Part shown: piece after piece, positions 58,001 to 64,000 of the stretch
Layout: the number at the start of each line of letters is the position of its first letter
How positions within the stretch are numbered: position 1 is the stretch's first letter
Assembly: GCA_007922195.1 (NCBI GenBank)
Contig: ML681971.1
Span: forward strand, 16,975,066-17,039,065
Length of the DNA: 64,000 nucleotides
Direction of reading: 5' to 3'
Source of the DNA: Podocnemis expansa
Taxonomy: Eukaryota; Chordata; Testudines; Podocnemididae
Made by a program: the position numbers and the translations under genes
The notes under the pieces: generated by a model
What the model saw: the letters and a program-made list of their open reading frames with translations, nothing else
The model's database searches: none
Told to the model about the DNA's origin: nothing

Positions 58001-59385
58001 ACAAATTACCAGCTGTGATGTCTATAATCTTAACCGCGTACTCTTGGCTGGTGGGTTTGTGAATGCAACGACGAACCACACTGCTTACCCCTCTGCCAGG
58101 ACCAAGACAAAGAAAAGTTTGGATTAAGAGGAAAGTTTTTAGTCAGCAGAGCCGTAAAGCTCTGTTTCAGCACCCTTTGCAATTAGTGGCAATTGGGGCC
58201 AGTGCCACGAAACATGTCTTTGAATAGAGTGGCTCTACTGAGCTGCTCTGGCACACCCCAGGCAAAGGCCCATTTGCCCTGCCATAGTTATGGCTCTGGT
58301 AGTTGGCTTCACTTCCTGGTTTTCACGCACTAGCACAGTATGGAGCAAGGGAGTTTGGGTCAGGAAGTCAACCTGTTAAATCTGCCCCCTGAAAAAGGGT
58401 GCACTGAGTTGAAGGGAGACCATTTCCCTTTGGCTGAGCACAGTGGAGTGGCCATGGTAAGTAGGCATTAGGCAGTAAAAGGAAGATACACATGTTATTT
58501 TATGTAGCTTGCACTTGTCCCTTCAACTGCCGCTGAAAATCGTGGCAAATGTAGATCAGGCCTTAGAAAGCTTTTCTTAATTTCTAACCTAAGTTTCCCT
58601 TGCTGCAGCTTGAGCCCATTGCTTTTTGTCTTACCTTTAGTGGACACAGAGAACAATTGGTCACCAGCCTCATTACAATATCCATTAACATATTTGAAGA
58701 CTATTACCAGGTTCCCCATCAGTCGTCTTTTCTCAAGACTAAATGTGACTGTTTTGGGGTTCTTTTTTTAACCCTTCCTCACAAATCAGGCTTTCATAGA
58801 TCAAGACGCAAGTGTTAACCTACAAGGCAGTGAAGGGTTAGCAGAGCCCTGAGGAGATTGTTTGGGTGGTTAACAGACTGTGGTTGAGTGCTGAGGGAAG
58901 GGGTAACACAGGGACGTACAGTGCTGGTTACCCAAGAAAGTACTAGTAATGCAATGCCTCTGCACAAAAAGCAGGAATCTATAAACTGTTTTTTATCAGA
59001 TGAGGTTTCTCTCCCAGCTACTGTTGCCCTAAACAGTCAGTCAGGCCTGTTCCTCATTGTTAAACAGCTGTACAATTCTTCTCCAAATCAACCACCTCTC
59101 AGTATTCTTGGACAACTTAGTAAAAATATTTGGAGATGAAAGGTGCCACATCATTGTTTATACATGGCACATGGGTATGGCTAAAGCCTTTCTGACAGGT
59201 AGTCCTATTCCATTCAGTGAGACTAGTTGTGTGAATAAGGCAAACAGGTTATGGGTTTTCTGTTTACTAAATACTGGCCACTCAGAAGAAGCCCCACTTT
59301 ACCTGCCCAGAATTTCCTTTGGCTCATATTTCTGATAAAATTCCTTGGCCGAATGCCAGTCTGGGAGTTCCTCCTCCTTGGTCAT
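45757..59385 (-). CDS. PHKG1: PHKG1, phosphorylase b kinase catalytic gamma subunit (9 coding exons)
   Basis: Nine minus-strand exons (59303-59385, 57917-58092, 56324-56378, 51030-51095, 50394-50557, 49744-49834, 47995-48148, 47365-47490, 45757-46008) join in frame to 388 aa (human muscle form 387). The product phosphorylates glycogen phosphorylase in the Ca/calmodulin-regulated phosphorylase kinase holoenzyme, driving glycogen breakdown. Kinase hallmarks are present: glycine loop GRGVSS (27-32), Lys49, helix-C Glu73, HRDLKPEN with Asp149, DFG with Asp167, Glu182 in the activation segment (the family's acidic stand-in for a phosphosite) and APE (191-193). Residues ~300-388 hold the two calmodulin-binding stretches ([31 protein letters not shown]). 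Choice over the liver paralogue PHKG2 rests on sequence and synteny. All introns are GT-AG. The gene converges with SUMF2. Confidence 0.95.
46100..46670 (-). mobile_element. CR1 LINE 3' fragment, antisense
   Basis: Contains GCCAGATGCTTCAGAGGGAATGAACAGAACAAGGCA, GGACCTATCCTCTATGAAC, TTTTTTGAATCC and CTTTTCCAAGCTGAACAGTTCC, typical CR1 3' sequence read on the opposite strand. In PHKG1 intron 8. Confidence 0.75.
47365..47490 (-). CDS. PHKG1: PHKG1 coding exon 8 (residues 264-305)
   Basis: Acceptor TCCCTGCAG, donor AAG|GTAACG. Codes the kinase C-lobe end and [18 protein letters not shown]. Confidence 0.95.
47660..47935. repeat. MIR/L2-like ancient repeat
   Basis: ACAGTCCCTAATTTAAAGAGCTTGCAGACT and CCAAAGGTCACACAGGAGAGAACCAGGACTAGA follow the pattern of the ancient amniote repeat with ...CAAGGTCACACAGC... 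in its core. PHKG1 intron 7. Confidence 0.5.
47995..48148 (-). CDS. PHKG1: PHKG1 coding exon 7 (residues 212-263)
   Basis: Acceptor TTTGGTAG, donor CTA|GTGAGT. Codes [19 protein letters not shown] and [11 protein letters not shown]. Confidence 0.96.
49255..49370 (+). mobile_element. CR1 LINE 3' end fragment
   Basis: Contains GACTAGATGATTGTATTGGTCCCTTCTGATCTTAGAGTCT, the CR1 3' end. PHKG1 intron 6, antisense to the gene. Confidence 0.65.
49744..49834 (-). CDS. PHKG1: PHKG1 coding exon 6, activation segment (residues 182-212)
   Basis: Acceptor TTTTTGCAG, donor GATAT|GTAAGT. Codes [17 protein letters not shown]...HPGYGKEAD. Confidence 0.95.
50394..50557 (-). CDS. PHKG1: PHKG1 coding exon 5, catalytic loop and DFG (residues 127-182)
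   Basis: Acceptor CCCTTCTAG, donor AAAG|GTGAGA. Contains HRDLKPEN and [10 protein letters not shown]. Confidence 0.96.
51030..51095 (-). CDS. PHKG1: PHKG1 coding exon 4 (residues 105-127)
   Basis: Acceptor AAACACAG, donor ACCAG|GTACAG. Codes [19 protein letters not shown]. Confidence 0.95.
53700..53775. repeat. MIR-like core fragment
   Basis: TGTGACTGTGGCCAAGTCACTCACCCTCTCC and a GGAAAGTGAGGGTGA stretch fit the MIR core. PHKG1 intron 3. Confidence 0.5.
54109..55498. mobile_element. Harbinger-type MITE with GC-rich tandem core, PHKG1 intron 3
   Basis: Left end GGGTGCATATACACTTAACT, right end (reversed) GGCTATGTCTACACTACAAA, close to the Harbinger ends at 27.7/31.96 kb. AT-rich subterminal palindromes (TTTGAATTAATTAATTAATTCAAA type) flank a ~1 kb core of degenerate GGGAGCCCTGGAGGCTCCCTT units. 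The long open frames in the core on both strands are repeat artefacts. Confidence 0.65.
56324..56378 (-). CDS. PHKG1: PHKG1 coding exon 3 (residues 87-105)
   Basis: Acceptor TTATTGCAG, donor GACCT|GTAAGT. Codes [17 protein letters not shown], leading to the hinge. Confidence 0.94.
57431..57674. mobile_element. Harbinger-type MITE, PHKG1 intron 2
   Basis: Left end GGGCTTGCCTACATG, right end (reversed) GCTTGGTCTAAATAA. Interior GTAGTTATACTGACATGAGC and AGCATAACTATGTCACTC are inverted relatives. Target duplication unclear. Confidence 0.55.
57917..58092 (-). CDS. PHKG1: PHKG1 coding exon 2 (residues 28-87)
   Basis: Acceptor CCTGGCAG, donor GTCA|GTAAGT. Contains the glycine-loop end, YAVKIID (Lys49) and Glu73. 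Confidence 0.95.
58147..58298. mobile_element. Non-autonomous hAT element, family of 30369-30547
   Basis: Ends CAGAGCCGTAA / (reversed) CAGAGCCATAA, with interior GCCAGTGCCACGAAAC and GGCTCTACTGAGC shared with the 30.4 kb copy. It sits 54 bases upstream (gene sense) of PHKG1 exon 2. Flanking 8-mers agree at only 5 of 8. Confidence 0.6.
58590..58805 (-). mobile_element. CR1 LINE fragment, antisense
   Basis: CTGCAGCTTGAGCCCATTGCTTTTTGTC, CCATTAACATATTTGAAGACT and TCTTTTCTCAAGACTAAATGTG match antisense CR1. PHKG1 intron 1. Confidence 0.65.
59303..59385 (-). CDS. PHKG1: PHKG1 coding exon 1 (residues 1-28)
   Basis: ATG at 59385 downwards, codes [12 protein letters not shown]...PKEILG. Donor GGCAG|GTAAAG. 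A possible upstream acceptor AG lies ~16 bases before the ATG, so the 5' UTR may be split. Confidence 0.92.
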
Positions 59386-62300
59386 GTTTGGATCCTGGCT
59401 GCACCCACTCTAAAGGCTTGCTTCAAGGTAACAAGCAGCTACAACAAGAAAACAGCAACTAAACAATGCCATTTAAGTTTTCTGTAACCAGACCTTTACA
59501 CTTAATTACTAAAAATGGACTTGCATTGTTATATGATTGGAGTTCCAAGTGTCTTTATTTTATTCCAAGTCCTGATGTCTGATAGATCTTAGAACTAAAG
59601 ACAGAGACTCAGAATTCAAAGGTACTGAGGTTCCTAGTTGACACTGAAATACATGGGAGTCAGGATTCTGCTTACACTGGAGGATCTGGTCTAGAATCCA
59701 AACAAAATTTTATTCATCACTGTCCTATGACCATGTCCATTCATTCTCAATTTGCGCACACACCTCTGATTATGAGGTAGCATACTGCAGTGCTCATGGG
59801 AGTTGGCTTTGTTTCCGCTTCTTTCTAATGATAGTAGAAAGGGTGAGCAACAGACAGGGACAACATGACAGGAAGCTTTTCACTGGTGGGGAAGGAGAAA
59901 CTGTCCTTTTCAGCACCAGATGCAAATCCTATTGAAGCCAGTGGAAATATGCTATTGTCTTCAGTAGGCATGGGATCAAACCTTTAATGCTTTCCATTTT
60001 CAAAGGGCGGGCGCTTCTCTAGGGGTCAAGGAACCAGGGACTCAACAAAAGTACGGTTGAGCCCAGGCTGAGGGTCAGTTGACTACAGGGCTTCCACTTT
60101 TGGGTTCCACAACTGAGCTGCCTTTGTGGGGCTTGATTTTCAGAAAGAGCTGAGCACCAACCACCTGAAAATCAGACCATCAGAAGATGTCTGAGGCTGG
60201 GGACACAGAACTTTGATGTACCCCAAGTTACTAGGCACTGTGGAAATCATGTCCCTTAACTTACTGTCCGGTCCCTATAGTATACTGTGCAGCAGAGGGC
60301 TGCAGTGAGCACAGGCATGTCTGTAGCTTCCACAGACATAGGAATGTGGTCTCTGTTACCACAGCACTGCCACACAGGATCTGCCTAACCTCTTGCCTAG
60401 AGAGAGCAATCACTGACTCCAATAACTTGCTGGTCATACTACAGGTCCTTTAAAATTCCTGCAGGAAACATGCTGGTGAATGACACTGCATTTGGGGGAG
60501 GCGGGGTGCTAGTGGTGGAAGGACAGTCCTTCCTGTAGCAAAGCAAGTTCTGGCCCTTTGAAGTGCTATCACCCATCCAATAGCCCAATTCAGTAAAGCA
60601 TTTATGGATCTGCAGGAGTCACATTTTTTCTAAAACAAACAGGACTCCTTGTTTGTTTTGTGGAACTAGACTAACATGCCTACCCCTTTGGAATTTCTCA
60701 CCATTTTCTCTAGTGGCTCAAATACCTCCAGAATAGGGCGAGTTTGCTGAACCATAGCCCCAAGCCTGGGGAGGAATTAAGGTAACTATCCTAATGTTAC
60801 AGAAGGGGTGGGGAAACTGAGACAGTGAGCTGAAGGAACATGCCTGAGTGCACCCAAAGTTTTCAAAAGGGACTCTGCTATGCGGGATGCTACAGAGATG
60901 GGACAGTAAGCTAAGAGACAAAATTTCCAAAGCACCTAGTGATACCTGCCTTCTCGAGATGTGACAATGGGCCAGATTTTCAGAGAGTGGGTTATGAGTG
61001 CTTTTTGAAAAATCAGGCCTTTAGAAATGTCTCAAGCTGCACCTCATGGGCACCTCAAGTCAAAAAAAAACTTTAGAAACCTTTGACTGGCTGGTCAAAT
61101 TTGCAATAGACTACAGCATCTCAATAAGATGAACTGCCTAGCTATTCCTGAAGCCCCATAATTCTGTAGCATTGTCAGCATTACAAAAAAAGCATTAAGC
61201 CCTACAGAACTGCCTAAAGCATGTGGATGTTTAAAACTCCATTTAAAAATGCAAAGAATTACTCCTAAGTGAAAGAAAAGACAATCCAACTCCAGTTTTA
61301 GAGCTGGAGGACATCTGAGCTGCTGCTTATGCTCAGAGGACATTCTACAGCTGGCCATGAACTTTAGTTATGCGAAATGGAGACATTCAAATCTGCACTG
61401 CTCCCATGTCAGCATTACCAAGCACTGTGCTTATAGCAGATCAGTTTCATAAGGTCAAGATTTGTGTAATAAGCTCTGTGTTTCTACATCTCCCCGCACC
61501 ACCAACATGGAATACAGCAGCTTGGAAACCAAACTTCCAACAGTCAGTGTGAGAACTATTCACAGAGTACCTGATCAGGTTGGGTGGTCAGCACCCAGCA
61601 ATTTTCAGGAACTGTAGGTAGCATTCTGGATGCTCAAACCCACCCAACAGACATTCAGTGCTTGTATACAAACTCTTACCTGTGTTTCTTTCTGTGAGTA
61701 CACAGAACAGGGGGAGGGAGCATTGAAGTTGCTGCTTCTATTTTGGGGTTTGTTGATGCCGCAAAAAGCAGCAGGTGAACAAAAGTATTGCTTATGATTT
61801 AATAATAATGATGAGAAAATAAGTAGGGGTAGAGAAGGAGTGCTAAGAAAACCATCCTTAATTTTTGAAATACATTGTAGGCAATCATCTGTTCCCTTGA
61901 CTTCAAAGGAAGTAGAGTCAGACGGTAACTTTCACAGGTGGCCTCTATTGTTTGTTTGTTTATCCATCCCCTGCTAGATAGCTAGGGTCAGGTTCTACAA
62001 GGAACTGAACTCGCAGAGTGTTTACTGCTGTGCCCTGCATTCTTGAAACTGTCCAGGCATTGCATGACTGCTCAGCACCACTGGAGAAACCAGGCCTTTC
62101 ATATAAGGCATTTGGTAGTAGAAGTAACTTTCATAAATAAATGCCATAAAGCTGTGTGGAGACTGTTCAAGTTTATTTTGTGGCTGGTTGCAATTATCCA
62201 GACAGAGGGTCCCCACATTGCAATTTTGTTTCCCTGATGGCTTTTTGTTTGTCCTACAAGCAACACAACAGTAATTGCAGAAGTGTTTGTGTTCCTCTGC

Positions 62301-64000
62301 AGTGCATTCATATGTCCTCAAATGACATCTGTCCTGGCCTGCTTTTATGAAACAGAAAGCTCTTCTTGAAAGTCTTCAGGCCTATGGTCTATTCTGGGTC
62401 ACTTAATATCAGTCTGGCTTATTCACATCAGTGATAAGAGCTGCATGTGCTCCTTTATATAATTAAAACAAACAATTTAATCACCAAATATGGCCACTTA
62501 ATTCTAAAGGGCAGCCTATACCCTGTAAGCTCTTTCAGCTGCCATAGATAACATAAAAGTTAAGAAGTGCATGAGCATGACATAAACCCATACCAAAAGC
62601 AAGAAAGAAAGGATATTTTTCAATGAGGACAACCAGAAAGAGAAGAGACTACCCTCTGACAAAAAACTCAACAGCGTATTTGGGTTTGGCTGGTTTTGCT
62701 CCATCCTAACACTGAGGGCCACCAACCCTGAAGCACTCAACAACCTACAAAGTTGGGGTCCCAAGGCCCTTTTAAAATTTTAAGGGCCTCATCAGCAGAT
62801 CACAATGGGACCTGAGAATGCTCAGTACCTCTAGGAAGACACATAGCAACTTGCAATATCAGACTTTTTAAGATCTTTGTCTGGCTAGTTTTGTGGAGAA
62901 AAGACCTAGATTTGAAGTTACCTTCAATTGGAGGGCTCCCATGTACTGCAATAGATACAGCAAGTTCTGGCCCAAGAGAATTTGCTTAAAAACTCTGTCT
63001 CCTATAAATGCAGTTGCTATAAAGAATTAATCCAGGACAATCCAGTAGTATTTGTCCTGTAAAAGGAGTTAAATTTGTCAGGGTAATGCTACAATTTAGC
63101 TGGAGAAGGAAAATCCCCATCTCAGAATGATCAGACATAGAAATCCACACCAAGTCTGCAATTCATTATGTATTTAAAAATTCTGATAGCCTAAAATAAC
63201 TGGTTGAATGTATATATTAAACCCTAAAGAATACAGCAAATACAGGAATAGGATTTATCTGAACTATAAGTATCAGTCTGTTTACTTTTGATAAATCTAT
63301 TAAATTAATGTACTTGGTAAAGGGAAAAAGATCAATAGTGAAAGACAGAGACCCAAACTTCTACTTCTACCATTGGAGTAAATGGAGTAATTTCAGAGTT
63401 ACACTGACTTTATTGTAAAGCATAGTTTTACACAATCTAATCCAAAGACATGATTAGACAATATACTTTTGTTTCAGAAAGCTTGCTGGTTTTAGCATGC
63501 ACTGTTGGGTTTGAGAAAGGCCTTCAACAGAATTATGGAATTATTTTAATGGTACCAAAAGGCATGTAAGAAAATAAGGATCTTTGCATCACAAATTAGT
63601 GGAAATCACTCAGCAATAATCACATGCAAGGTGCTAAAACATCACAGTATCACTGGTTTGTTGCACTAATCTGTTGCTTCATACATTTCTTGCCAAACTC
63701 TGTTTTGAAAATTTACTCCAAAAGTGCTTGTTTCCCTTAAAGAGAGCTTATTTCTGGACACAGCAGATCCCTACTTACCATTAGGTCTCTGCAGATTCTG
63801 CCTTCAATTTTACCCCAAAATTTTCCTGGAGCACTGATGAGGGAATCACATGATCACAAAAGTCCAAATAAACTTGAACAATAAAGGTCTAAGGTAGACT
63901 AGTTTGAGTTCAACAATAAAACTGAGGCATCAGTTCTGCTGCTAACTTATTGCAGATCAGCTTTGCTGTGAGGACTGCAAAGCCAAAAATAAATTGCAGT
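59386..64000. other. Upstream of PHKG1, no gene recognised
   Basis: About 4.6 kb with only short random frames and one fold-back-family fragment (60636-60690). The PHKG1 promoter and any 5' non-coding exon should lie here, but no CpG island or clear TATA box was seen. The human neighbour CHCHD2 was not found. Confidence 0.55.
60636..60690 (-). repeat. Short fold-back-family fragment
   Basis: AACAGGACTCCTTGTTTGTTTTGTGG and ACTAGACTAACATGCCTACCCC match one end of the family seen at 1-116. Confidence 0.6.

Noticed and set aside
59386..64000. Search for CHCHD2 or another conserved neighbour
   Set aside because: No twin CX9C motif or other recognisable exon was found. Synteny suggests it lies beyond this window.

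Overview
This is a 64 kb piece of vertebrate nuclear DNA: large introns, GT-AG splice sites, AATAAA signals, one CpG-rich promoter, and a majority of old transposon debris. It holds three complete protein-coding genes in the order CCT6A (+), SUMF2 (+), PHKG1 (-). This is the order and orientation of the human chromosome 7p11.2 block. The repeats (CR1 LINE tails, a DIRS-like retroelement, PIF/Harbinger and hAT elements, fold-back short elements with a CTGATGA...CGAAA core) point to a non-avian sauropsid. A turtle is my best guess, but that is inference from repeat content.

Layout. 1-5.4 kb has no gene: a short retroelement fragment, an ~80 bp tandem repeat, and two small hAT elements with perfect 8 bp target-site duplications (TSDs). 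5.5-15.95 kb is CCT6A (14 coding exons, 531 aa, TRiC/CCT zeta subunit). It has a CpG-rich TATA-less promoter with a heat-shock element, and two paralogous H/ACA snoRNAs in introns 3 and 6. 16-26.6 kb is a repeat domain made of DIRS-like copies, two of which lie in opposite orientation and form a ~1.6 kb inverted repeat. One copy keeps a broken gag. 27.0-43.2 kb is SUMF2 (9 coding exons, 317 aa). Its intron 1 contains a 4.2 kb PIF/Harbinger transposon with an intact two-exon Myb-like gene and a decayed transposase. Intron 5 holds a five-layer nest of transposons. 43.2-45.75 kb is the tail-to-tail intergenic gap. 45.76-59.39 kb is PHKG1 on the minus strand (9 coding exons, 388 aa). From 59.4 kb to the end I see no gene.

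The three genes are functionally unrelated: cytosolic protein folding, an ER-resident sulfatase-modifying-factor paralogue, and muscle glycogenolysis. They are linked by conserved synteny only. All exon boundaries were placed by reading frame, splice dinucleotides and remembered family protein sequence; no alignment could be run.
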